DNA of 64,000 nt from Sulfitobacter sp043557345 (GTDB lineage: Bacteria > Pseudomonadota > Alphaproteobacteria > Rhodobacterales > Rhodobacteraceae). Location of the stretch: contig NZ_JBIFFV010000005.1 of NCBI RefSeq assembly GCF_043557345.1, positions 1 through 64,000 on the forward strand. Reading direction: 5' to 3'. Every line of letters starts with the position of its first letter. The stretch's first letter is position 1. Of the stretch, positions 17,837 to 26,626 are shown piece by piece. The notes beneath the pieces are model-generated. The model saw nothing but the letters and a program-made list of their open reading frames with translations. It ran no database searches and had not been told where the DNA came from. The position numbers and the translations under genes were made by a program.

Positions 17837-20800
17837 TGACCGTCAGCTTCAAGACAGACCCGTTCACCGCCTTCTTGATGGGCGACGAATCCCTCACCAT
17901 CGCCTGCGGTGACATGCTGCTGGCGGGCGGGCACCGCATCGCTGTCGTGATCACCCGCGACGCCGCGGTGCGTGCTTGGGCCGAGGGGCAGGGGCTGGCG
18001 CTTTGCCGCGATGCCGAGGAACTCTTGCCGATGGGGTTGGCCGCCGACTGGCTGTTGAGCATCGCCAACCTGCGGCTGATCCCCGAGGCGGTTCTGGCGC
18101 TGCCCAAACGCGGGGCGGTCAACTTTCACGACGGGCCGCTGCCGCGCTATGCCGGGCTCAACACACCCGCTTGGGCAATCATCAATGGCGAATCGCGGCA
18201 TGGGGTCAGTTGGCATCTGATCGACCCCGGCGTCGATACCGGCGACCTGCTGGCGCAGCGAGAGGTCGAAATCGCCGCCGATGAGACGGCCTTCAGCCTC
18301 AACTCCAAATGCTACGCCGCCGGGATGGAGAGCTTTGGCGAGGTTCTGGCCCAGTTGGAAAGCGGCAGCCCGCAAGGCACCGCCCAAGACCTGAGCCAGC
18401 GCAGCTATTTCGCGAAAGACAAACGGCCCGAGAACGGCGGGCTTATTGATTTTAGCAAGACGGCGGAGGAGATCGGCGCGCTGGTCCGTGGCCTTGATTT
18501 CGGCAGCTATTGGAACCCGCTGACCACGGCGAAAATTCAAGGCGCGGATGGCGCGGTGCTGTCCGTGTCCCGCGTGGAACGCGCGGAGGGGCGGGGCGGC
18601 ACGCCCGGCGCGGTTGTCGAGGTCGATGAGGCGCGGGTGATCGTGGCGGCGCAGGACGCGCATATCGCGCTTCACGACCTGCGCGATATGGCGGGCGAAA
18701 GCGTTGCTCCCGCGCAGTTTTTTGCCCTCGGGGATATGGTGACCCAAACGGCTGGCCCGCTCCCGGCACCGGCTGAAGAGGCATATTGGCGGCGCGCTCT
18801 GACCGGCTTTGACGCGCTGCCGGTCCCCTTGGCCACCGTAGCCGAAACGCCGGGCACATGGGTGGCGCGGGAGATCACCTTGCCGCAGGGGAGCGACCCG
18901 CTGCACCAAGTCGCCGCCGCCGCCCTCGTCGCGCTGCGCAGCGCCGGGGCCACTGAAGGCGGCATCGCCTTGCGGCGTGAGGACGCACCCGCGTCGCTTA
19001 TCGCCGATTGGCTGCCGATCTCCATCACGGCAGAGGCGGAAACGCCGGTGGCGGCGTTGCTGGCTCAGCTGGACCCCCAACTCAGCCGCGCAAAGGGGGC
19101 CGTCGGTTTCGCCCGCGACCTGCCGCTGCGCGATCCGGCGATTGATGTGGCTGCCACTCCGGAGTTCGCGATCTCCTTTGACGATGAACCGCTTGCGGGG
19201 GCGGCACTGACCCTCTGCCTCACCCCAGAGGGCGCGCGGCTTCGTTCCGATAGCGCCCGGCTGTCCGACGCCGCGGTCGACCTCCTCGCCGCGCGCTTCG
19301 AGGCGGCCCTTGCCAAGATTACCGCGGCCACGGATTGCGGCGCGGTCTGGACGCTTCCCGAGACCGAGGCGCGGATCTTGGCCCGCGTCAACGCGACGGC
19401 ACGCGACCACGACCCCCAGACCATCCACGCCGCTTTCGAGGCGCAGGTGGAGCGCACCCCCGACGCGCCCGCGCTGGTCTTCGAGGATAAGACGCTGAGC
19501 TACGCCGCATTGAACGCCCGCGCCAACCAATTGGCACATCTGCTGCGTGACATGGGGGCGGGACCGGGGATGCCGGTGGCGCTTTGCGTCGCACGGGGGG
19601 TGGACCTGCTGGTCGGCACGCTTGGCATTCTGAAAGCCGGGGCCGCCTATGTGCCGCTTGATCCGGCCTATCCGGCGGACCGTCTGGCGCATTACCTCTC
19701 GGACAGCGGCGCATCTATCGTGGTCACGCAATCGGCCCTCACCGCCAGCCTGCCCGCGCATGACGCGCAGGTGGTTGAGCTTGACCGCGACCCGCGCATC
19801 GCCACGGCACCGGCGGCGAACCCCGCCGCCAGCGCCGGGCCGGATGACCTCGCCTATCTGATCTACACCTCCGGCTCGACCGGGACGCCCAAGGGGGTGA
19901 TGGTCAGCCATGGGAATGTGGCGAATTTCTTTGCCGGGATGGACGACCGGATCGACCATGAGGCGGGGGCGGTATGGCTCGCCGTGACAAGCCTCAGCTT
20001 CGATATTTCGGTGTTGGAACTGTTTTGGACCCTCGCGCGGGGGTTCAAACTGGTGCTGGCGGGGGATGACAGCCGGGCGCTCATGTCAAACGGGCCGATT
20101 GCCACGAGCGACCGCAGGATCGACTTTAACCTGTTCTATTGGGGCAATGACGATGGCGTCGGGCCGAAGAAATACGAACTGCTCCTCAAAGGGGCGAAAT
20201 TCGCCGATGCCCATGGGTTCAATGCGGTCTGGACACCCGAGCGGCACTTTCATGCCTTCGGCGGCCCTTACCCGAACCCCTCCGTCACCGGTGCGGCGGT
20301 GGCGGCGGTGACGCAGAACCTCGACGTACGGGCCGGGTCTTGCGTGGCGCCGTTGCACCATCCCGCGCGGATCGCCGAGGAATGGGCGGTGATCGACAAC
20401 CTGACCAATGGGCGCGTCGGTCTCGCCATTGCCAGCGGTTGGCAGCCCGATGATTTCGTGCTGCGCCCGGAAAACACGCCGCCCGAAAACAAGCCCGCGA
20501 TGTATGACGCCATCGACCAGTTGCGCAGGCTCTGGGCCGGGGAGCCGGTAGAGTTCCCCCGCGCCGACGGCACGCCCCAAGCGGTGGTGACCCAGCCGCG
20601 CCCCGTCTCTGACAAACTGCCGATTTGGGTGACCACGGCGGGCAATCCGCAGACGTGGAAGGAAGCGGGGGAGATCGGGGCCAATGTGCTGACCCACCTG
20701 CTGGGTCAGTCCGTGGAAGAGGTTGCCGAGAAGATCAAGATCTACCACGACGCCCTGCGCGCGGCAGGCCATGATCCGGCGGACCACAAGATCACCGTCA

Positions 20801-22419
20801 TGCTGCACAGCTATCTCGCCGAGACCCGCGCCGAGGCCGAAGAGACGGCGCGCGGGCCGATGAAGGACTACCTGCGCTCGGCGGCGGGGTTGATCAAGCA
20901 ATACGCTTGGGCCTTCCCAGCCTTCAAGAAACCGGCGGGCACGACGAATCCGTTTGAGATCGACCTCGAAGGTCTCTCGCCCGAGGAAATGGATGCGATC
21001 CTTGAGTTTGCCTTTCAGCGCTATTTCAACGACAGCGGCATGTTTGGCACCGTGGCCGATGGTCTGGCGCGGGCCGAGCAACTCAAGCGGATCGGCGTGG
21101 ATGAAATCGCCTGTCTGATCGACTATGGCATTCCGACTGATAAGGTGATGGCGGGGCTTGCCCCCTTGGCCGAGGTGTTGCACCGCGCCAATGCGGGCGG
21201 GCAACCGGCGGCAGATGACCACTCCATCGCCGCGCAGATCATCCGCCACGGGGTGACCCATCTGCAATGCACGCCTTCGATGGCGCAGATGATGGTGATG
21301 AACGACGAGGCGCGCGGCGCTTTGGCGCGGATCAAATCGCTGATGATCGGGGGGGAGGCGCTGCCCGGCACCCTGCTGCGCGCCCTGCGCACGGCGACCT
21401 CGGCGCAGATCCAGAACATGTATGGCCCGACCGAAACGACGATCTGGTCCACGACCCATATGCTCGGCAGTGCAGGGGCCACCACCGCGCCCATCGGCAG
21501 GCCGATCGCCAATACGCAGGTCCATATCCTCGACCCCGCGCGGCAGCCGCTGCCCATCGGCGCACCGGGGGAGCTTTGGATCGGGGGCGATGGCGTCACG
21601 CAGGGCTATTGGCAAAGGGCCGAGATGACGGCGGCGCGTTTCATTGACGATCCGTTCACCGGCAGGGGCCACCTTTACGGCACGGGCGATCTGGTGCGGA
21701 TGGACCCCGAGGGCGTGTTGCATTTCGAGGGCCGCGCCGATGCGCAGGTCAAGATCCGCGGCCACCGGATTGAGCTGGGCGAGGTCGAGGCGCATCTCGC
21801 CGAACTGCCGGGCGTGCGCCAAGCCGTGGCCTTGCTGCGCGAGGATGCCGGGCAGGGCGGCGCGCAGTTGATCGGCTATGTGGTCGCGGAAAAGACGGTG
21901 GACAGCGAGGCCGCGCGGCGGCAATTGGCTGCGCATCTGCCTGATATCATGGTGCCGCAGGCCATCGTCACCCTCTCTGCCATGCCACTGACGCCGAACA
22001 AGAAAATCGACCGCAAGGCGCTGCCCGCCCCGACCCGACAAAGCGCGCCGATGAATGCCGCCCCGCAGGCCGAGGCGCCCGCGGGCGGCAGCCAAGCGGC
22101 GATCGCGCAGGTCTGGAACGCGCTTCTGGGGGTTGGGGAGATTCGCGGCGCGGATAACTTCTTTGCCCTTGGCGGCCATTCGCTGCTGGCGGTACAGGCG
22201 CATCGCGACATCAAGGCGGCTTTGGGCGTCAGCGCCCTGTCGATCACCGATATCTTCCGTTTCCCCAGCCTTGCCGGACTGGCGGCACATATCGACGGGC
22301 TGGGGGGCAAGCCCGCCGCACCGGCCGAGACGCCCTCTGCTGCCGAGACACCCGCGCGGTCGGAAACCATGTCGAAACGCCGCCTCATGCGGGCCGCGCG
22401 TGGCCGCGGGCGGGGCTGA
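17836..22419 (+). CDS. NRPS-like: formyltransferase - C remnant - adenylation domain split by monooxygenase - PCP
   Basis: A 1527-aa multidomain protein. Residues about 1-290 form a methionyl-tRNA-formyltransferase-like domain with the N96/H98/D134 catalytic set intact. About 310-510 resembles the C-terminal part of a condensation domain but has no HHxxxDG. The adenylation domain has A3 YTSGSTGTPKG (about 677) and A4 FDISVLELF (D723). It is then interrupted by about 350 residues of an FMN-dependent luciferase-like monooxygenase of the MupA/Atu3671 type, and resumes before A5 NMYGPTETT (about 1194) and A10 NKKIDRK. Pocket residues D723, I724, L727, Q1144, M1170, G1172, M1195, I1203, W1204, K1390 match the known glycine code except L to M at two sites. 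PCP has S1449 (LGGHSL). No thioesterase. ATG at 17836 follows GGAGG. The tail ends in an Arg-Gly stretch. Confidence 0.93.
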   Translation: MTVSFKTDPFTAFLMGDESLTIACGDMLLAGGHRIAVVITRDAAVRAWAEGQGLALCRDAEELLPMGLAADWLLSIANLRLIPEAVLALPKRGAVNFHDGPLPRYAGLNTPAWAIINGESRHGVSWHLIDPGVDTGDLLAQREVEIAADETAFSLNSKCYAAGMESFGEVLAQLESGSPQGTAQDLSQRSYFAKDKRPENGGLIDFSKTAEEIGALVRGLDFGSYWNPLTTAKIQGADGAVLSVSRVERAEGRGGTPGAVVEVDEARVIVAAQDAHIALHDLRDMAGESVAPAQFFALGDMVTQTAGPLPAPAEEAYWRRALTGFDALPVPLATVAETPGTWVAREITLPQGSDPLHQVAAAALVALRSAGATEGGIALRREDAPASLIADWLPISITAEAETPVAALLAQLDPQLSRAKGAVGFARDLPLRDPAIDVAATPEFAISFDDEPLAGAALTLCLTPEGARLRSDSARLSDAAVDLLAARFEAALAKITAATDCGAVWTLPETEARILARVNATARDHDPQTIHAAFEAQVERTPDAPALVFEDKTLSYAALNARANQLAHLLRDMGAGPGMPVALCVARGVDLLVGTLGILKAGAAYVPLDPAYPADRLAHYLSDSGASIVVTQSALTASLPAHDAQVVELDRDPRIATAPAANPAASAGPDDLAYLIYTSGSTGTPKGVMVSHGNVANFFAGMDDRIDHEAGAVWLAVTSLSFDISVLELFWTLARGFKLVLAGDDSRALMSNGPIATSDRRIDFNLFYWGNDDGVGPKKYELLLKGAKFADAHGFNAVWTPERHFHAFGGPYPNPSVTGAAVAAVTQNLDVRAGSCVAPLHHPARIAEEWAVIDNLTNGRVGLAIASGWQPDDFVLRPENTPPENKPAMYDAIDQLRRLWAGEPVEFPRADGTPQAVVTQPRPVSDKLPIWVTTAGNPQTWKEAGEIGANVLTHLLGQSVEEVAEKIKIYHDALRAAGHDPADHKITVMLHSYLAETRAEAEETARGPMKDYLRSAAGLIKQYAWAFPAFKKPAGTTNPFEIDLEGLSPEEMDAILEFAFQRYFNDSGMFGTVADGLARAEQLKRIGVDEIACLIDYGIPTDKVMAGLAPLAEVLHRANAGGQPAADDHSIAAQIIRHGVTHLQCTPSMAQMMVMNDEARGALARIKSLMIGGEALPGTLLRALRTATSAQIQNMYGPTETTIWSTTHMLGSAGATTAPIGRPIANTQVHILDPARQPLPIGAPGELWIGGDGVTQGYWQRAEMTAARFIDDPFTGRGHLYGTGDLVRMDPEGVLHFEGRADAQVKIRGHRIELGEVEAHLAELPGVRQAVALLREDAGQGGAQLIGYVVAEKTVDSEAARRQLAAHLPDIMVPQAIVTLSAMPLTPNKKIDRKALPAPTRQSAPMNAAPQAEAPAGGSQAAIAQVWNALLGVGEIRGADNFFALGGHSLLAVQAHRDIKAALGVSALSITDIFRFPSLAGLAAHIDGLGGKPAAPAETPSAAETPARSETMSKRRLMRAARGRGRG

Positions 22420-22420
22420 G

Positions 22421-23101
22421 GTGACGGCGGAGGGCGAGCTCAGGGCGGCTGTTCAGGCGCTCTTCGATCTGCCGGTCGCCGTCGCCGTGACCCGCCCCGG
22501 CAGGGCATATCCGCCCTTGCTGGCGGGCGAAGCCGCCCTCATCGCGCGGGCACGGCCCAAACGGGTCGCCGAATTCACCGCCGGACGCCATGCCGCGCGG
22601 GCGGCGATGCAGGCGCTTGGCCACTCGCCCGCGCCGGTGCTGGCCAGCCCCGACCGCGCGCCGATTTGGCCGCCGGGTCTGACCGGCTCCATCAGCCACT
22701 GTGCCGATTGGTGCATCGCGGTTCTGGCGCGCAGTGCAGAGGTGGAGACCCTCGGCGTCGATATCGAAGACGACAGCCCGCTGCCCGCAGACCTGCTCAC
22801 CGACATCTGCCTTCCGGCGGAAATCACCCGCCTCGGCGGTGCGGACCTTGCCGCTGCAAAACGCATCTTCTGCGCCAAGGAGGCGGCCTATAAGGCGCAG
22901 TACCCGGCGACCCAGGCGCTCTTTGGCTTTGATCGGCTCGAGGTCACGCTATCTGCCCAAAACACCACCTTCGACGCGCGATTTACTCAAGATACTGAGT
23001 GCTTTAGCCGCGGCGATAAGCTGCCGGGGCGGATTGCGTCGGTGGCGGGCCACCTTGTCAGCGGGGTGGCAATTGGGCAGATTGATCGCAAAGGAGCTTG
23101 A
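22421..23101 (+). CDS. 4'-phosphopantetheinyl transferase (EntD/Sfp-type)
   Basis: A 226-aa protein that would move phosphopantetheine from CoA to the carrier-protein serines (PKS S1800, NRPS S1449). The magnesium/CoA signature is visible as LGVDIE and, about 35 residues later, FCAKEAAYKAQY (the W/F-x-x-KE-x-x-xK motif). Upstream it has GSISHC, the usual substrate-binding segment. Start is GTG at 22421, one base after the NRPS stop; no ATG is placed to retain the N-terminal domain. It sits inside the run, so the locus carries its own activating enzyme. Confidence 0.9.
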   Translation: MTAEGELRAAVQALFDLPVAVAVTRPGRAYPPLLAGEAALIARARPKRVAEFTAGRHAARAAMQALGHSPAPVLASPDRAPIWPPGLTGSISHCADWCIAVLARSAEVETLGVDIEDDSPLPADLLTDICLPAEITRLGGADLAAAKRIFCAKEAAYKAQYPATQALFGFDRLEVTLSAQNTTFDARFTQDTECFSRGDKLPGRIASVAGHLVSGVAIGQIDRKGA

Positions 23102-23105
23102 TCTC

Positions 23106-24050
23106 ATGGTCGCACTCTCACGCCGTCTCTTTCTGGGGGGCGCCGCGCTTGCTAGCCTCGGCGGCGGGTCTTGGGTCTTTCGCCGGGCGCAGTTGCAGGA
23201 CCGGGCGGAGGAACTCTATGCCACGCCGCTGAGCGCGCCTTCGGGTCCGATGCAGGTCTATCATCTGGGGCATTCGCTGGTGGGTCGGGACATGCCCGCG
23301 ATGCTGGCGCAGTTGGCGGGGGCGGGGCATGGCTATCACAGCCAGACCGGCTGGGGCAGTTCGCTGCGCGACCATTGGGCGCCGGATGTGCCTGTGAACG
23401 GGTTCGAGCGGTCCAACGATCACGCGCGGCACCGGCCCGCCCGGGCGGCCATTGGCTCGGGCGATTACGACGCGGTGGTGCTGACCGAAATGGTCGAGAT
23501 TGCCGATGCCATCCGCTATCACGACAGCCCCGATTACCTTGCCCATTGGGCGCGGCTGGCCCATGCAGCCCGGCCCGACACCCGCGTCTACCTTTATGAG
23601 ACTTGGCACCATACGGATGACGGTCACGGCTGGCTGAACCGCATCGACCGGGACTTGGAGAAATACTGGCGGCGGCAGGTGATCTATCCCGCCTTGCAGC
23701 AAACGGAGGTGCCCATTCATCTGATCCCCGCGGGGCAGGTCATGGCGGCCTTTGTCCGTGCGGTCGGCGCCGCTGGCGGGGTGGGCGGTATCATCAGCCT
23801 GCATGACCTCTTTTCGCGCGATGAGAATGGCCGCCCCGATACGATCCACTTCAACGATCAGGGGGCTTACCTCGTGGCGCTGACCCATTACGCGACCCTC
23901 TATCACCGCGACCCGGCAGGATTGCCGCACGAATTGCTGCGCGCCGACGGCACCGCGGCGCAGGCCCCAAGCGCGGAGGCCGCGCGGCTGATGCAGCGGG
24001 TGGTCTGGGACGTGGTCCGCGCCCATCCCGACAGCGGGGTCGCGGCATGA
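23106..24050 (+). CDS. Exported SGNH-type hydrolase/acyltransferase-like protein (Tat signal)
   Basis: A 314-aa protein. The N-terminus LSRRLFLGGAALASLG looks like a twin-arginine signal, so the protein is probably periplasmic. The mature part starts with YHLGHSL, a block I variant (GxSL) of SGNH/GDSL enzymes, and near the end has DTIHFND, fitting the block V Asp/His. Between them lie VYLYETWHH and LIPAGQVMA, shared with the N-terminal domain of the next protein; the two are clearly paralogous. Such folds act as esterases or O-acyltransferases on glycans. Removal or transfer of an acyl group on the polysaccharide is a reasonable inference, not shown. The ATG has GGAG about 10 bases upstream and follows the PPTase gene by four bases. 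Confidence 0.78.
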   Translation: MVALSRRLFLGGAALASLGGGSWVFRRAQLQDRAEELYATPLSAPSGPMQVYHLGHSLVGRDMPAMLAQLAGAGHGYHSQTGWGSSLRDHWAPDVPVNGFERSNDHARHRPARAAIGSGDYDAVVLTEMVEIADAIRYHDSPDYLAHWARLAHAARPDTRVYLYETWHHTDDGHGWLNRIDRDLEKYWRRQVIYPALQQTEVPIHLIPAGQVMAAFVRAVGAAGGVGGIISLHDLFSRDENGRPDTIHFNDQGAYLVALTHYATLYHRDPAGLPHELLRADGTAAQAPSAEAARLMQRVVWDVVRAHPDSGVAA

Positions 24051-26626
24051 GCGGTCTGGGCGGGCTGTTCTCGGTCCTGATGGTGGGGCACAGTCTTTTC
24101 GGGGCCGATGGGCCGGATATGCTGCAAGAGGCGCTGCGCGCCGGGGTGGGCCAAGGCGAGGTGCGCGCGCAGATCATCAACGGCGCGCCTCTGCGCTACA
24201 ATTGGGATGAATCGGACCGGGCCGAGGGTGTCGATGCCCGCGCGCTGCTGCCCGAGGGGGACGTCACCCATCTCATCCTGACCGAGGCGATCCCGCTGGC
24301 CAATCATACCCGCTGGTCGGACACCGAAGTCTATGCGCAGGCCTTTTTGGGGCTTGCTGCAGCGGCCAATCCGGAAGTGAAAGTCTATCTCCAAGAGACT
24401 TGGCATTCGCTGAAAAGCGGCAGCGGGGAGGCGGTAGCCTATGACGATCACGCCCATATCCCGTGGCGCGAAAGGTTGGACAGCGATCTGCCCGCCTGGG
24501 AGGGGATCGTATCGGCGGTGCGCGCCGGGCGCAGTTCGGAGAAAGCCTCGATCGAGGTGATCCCAGCCGGGCAAGCGATGGCCCGGCTCTATGATGAAAT
24601 CGCCGCCGATAACCTCCCCGAGCTGACCGGGATCGACGCGCTCTTTGCCGATGACATTCACCTGAACGACCTCGGCCATTACTTCGTCGCAATGGTGCAA
24701 TATGCCACGCTCACAGGCACAGACCCGCTGGGTCTGCCGACGGATTTCAATGACCGCTGGGGCAAGGCTTTCGACACGCCGGAGCCCGATCTTGCCCGCG
24801 CCCTACAGCGGGTGGCCTGGGAGGCGGTGCGCGACTATCAGGGCGGTGCCGTGATGCCGGTGCCCCCCGCGACGCGGCCCGTGGCCAAGGACAACGCCCA
24901 GACCGCGCCGATTGCCCCGACCGGCCCGCCCGCGCCCAGCCCGGCCAGCGATGCGCCCGAGGCGGCAAAACCTCTCGATCCGTCAGCCCCTTTTGAAATC
25001 ACGGCCCCCGAAGCGGCCGTCGCCGGCACCCGTGACATGGGCATCGGCCTCGCCGCCATTGCGGATTGGAGCGTGCAGGCCCCATTCCTCGACCTGATGA
25101 AAACCGCCCGCCCGTGGCTTGGGCATGTGGCCGGGCGCTTTGGCGGTATGGAATATGCGCAGCTGGTCGAAGGCGGCTATCTCGACGCCGAGGGCTGGCC
25201 GGTGAAGATGCCGCGTGAACTTGGCAGCATCGGCACGCTGATCCTCACCGACATGCCAGCGCAGGCAATGACGCTGAAGGGTCGCTATTTGCTCCGCTTC
25301 AAAGGGAAGGGCGTGATCGAGGTGACGGGCCGCGCCGAGAATGTGCGCTATGGCGGCAACGAGGTGCGGTTCGACTATGCGCCGGGGCCGGGCAGTGTCG
25401 ACATTCGCATCCAGCGTATGCACCGGAACAACCCGCCGCGCGAGATCACCGTGGTCCGCGAAGACCGCGTGGCCGATTACGACGTTGGCGCGCGGTTCAA
25501 CCCCGATTGGACGCAGCATCTGACGGGGATGAAGGTGCTGCGCTTCATGGATTGGATGGCCACCAACGACAGCCCCATCGCCACCTGGGAGGACCGCCCG
25601 CGGCCCGAGGACGTGACCTATGCCCTGCGCGGTGTCCCGGTGGAGGTGATGGTCGCGTTGGCCAATGAACTGGGGATCGACCCGTGGTTCAACATGCCGC
25701 ATCTGGCGGATGATGGCTATGTGACCGCTTTCGCGACCTATGTCGAAGAGGCGTTGGCGGGCGAACGCAAAGCCTATGTGGAGTTCTCGAACGAGGTGTG
25801 GAACTGGCAATTCGCCCAGACCCAATGGGCCGATGAGATGGCGCAGGCCCGCTGGGATGAGGCCGAGAAGGGAATGCAGTTCTACGGTCTGCGGGCCGCC
25901 GACGTGGCGCGCATCTGGACGGATGTCTTTGGCGGAGAGGCCAAGGCACGGCTGCGCAATGTGATCGCGAGCCAAACCGGGTGGCTGGGGCTTGAGCGCG
26001 AAGCCTTGGAAGCGCCGCTCTACGTGGCTGAGCAGGCAGGCAACAGCGCCCCCGCCACCGCCTTCGATGCCTATGCGATCACCGGGTATTTCGGCGGCGT
26101 GCTAGGGTTGGAGGAGAATGCCGAAATGGTCAGCGGCTGGCTGGCCGATAGCCTTGCCAAGGCCCGCGCCGAAGGGGAGGCACGGGGGCTGAGCGGCGCG
26201 GCTTTGGCTGATTATATCGCGGCTCACCGCTTTGACGCGGCCACGGCCCGCGCGGCGGAGGCGCTCCGCAGTGGGCTGAAAACTGACACGCTGGCCGATC
26301 TCATTGGCCGCGTTTGGCCCCATCACGCTGCCGTGGCCCGGGCGCACGACCTCGATCTGGTGATGTACGAAGGCGGCAGCCATGTGGTTGGCCTCGGCGC
26401 GCAGGTGAATGACGAAGCGCTGACCGCCTTCTTCCACCATCTGAACTACACCCCCGAGATGGGCGCGCTCTATGCCGATCTGATGGCGGGCTGGCTGGCC
26501 GTGGGCGGGCAGCTTTTCACCCATTACGCCGATGTCTATGCGCCGACGAAATGGGGCTCTTGGGGGGCGCTGCGCTATCTGGCGGATGACAATCCGCGGT
26601 GGGACGCTTTGGCCGCATGGAAATGA
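24047..26626 (+). CDS. SGNH-like domain fused to a glycosidase-like C-terminal domain
   Basis: An 859-aa protein. Residues about 5-265 repeat the SGNH-like fold of the preceding gene: LMVGHSLFG, VYLQETWHS, IPAGQAMA and DDIHLNDLGHY. A Pro/Ala-rich linker (about 265-315) follows. The C-terminal half (about 320-859) contains YVEFSNEVWNW, an Asn-Glu pair like the acid/base site of clan GH-A glycosidases, and YEGGSHVVG late in the sequence. I see no signal peptide at the start, unlike its paralogue. It overlaps its neighbours as ATGA at 5' and, depending on start, at 3'. A glycan-modifying or glycan-binding role is likely; substrate unknown. Confidence 0.72.
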   Translation: MSGLGGLFSVLMVGHSLFGADGPDMLQEALRAGVGQGEVRAQIINGAPLRYNWDESDRAEGVDARALLPEGDVTHLILTEAIPLANHTRWSDTEVYAQAFLGLAAAANPEVKVYLQETWHSLKSGSGEAVAYDDHAHIPWRERLDSDLPAWEGIVSAVRAGRSSEKASIEVIPAGQAMARLYDEIAADNLPELTGIDALFADDIHLNDLGHYFVAMVQYATLTGTDPLGLPTDFNDRWGKAFDTPEPDLARALQRVAWEAVRDYQGGAVMPVPPATRPVAKDNAQTAPIAPTGPPAPSPASDAPEAAKPLDPSAPFEITAPEAAVAGTRDMGIGLAAIADWSVQAPFLDLMKTARPWLGHVAGRFGGMEYAQLVEGGYLDAEGWPVKMPRELGSIGTLILTDMPAQAMTLKGRYLLRFKGKGVIEVTGRAENVRYGGNEVRFDYAPGPGSVDIRIQRMHRNNPPREITVVREDRVADYDVGARFNPDWTQHLTGMKVLRFMDWMATNDSPIATWEDRPRPEDVTYALRGVPVEVMVALANELGIDPWFNMPHLADDGYVTAFATYVEEALAGERKAYVEFSNEVWNWQFAQTQWADEMAQARWDEAEKGMQFYGLRAADVARIWTDVFGGEAKARLRNVIASQTGWLGLEREALEAPLYVAEQAGNSAPATAFDAYAITGYFGGVLGLEENAEMVSGWLADSLAKARAEGEARGLSGAALADYIAAHRFDAATARAAEALRSGLKTDTLADLIGRVWPHHAAVARAHDLDLVMYEGGSHVVGLGAQVNDEALTAFFHHLNYTPEMGALYADLMAGWLAVGGQLFTHYADVYAPTKWGSWGALRYLADDNPRWDALAAWK

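Noticed and set aside
10332..22290. Very long minus-strand open frames (650-735 codons) opposite the PKS and NRPS-like genes
   Set aside because: They are rich in Arg, Gly, His and Gln without recognisable motifs, and lie exactly over well-supported genes; they are mirror images of codon bias.
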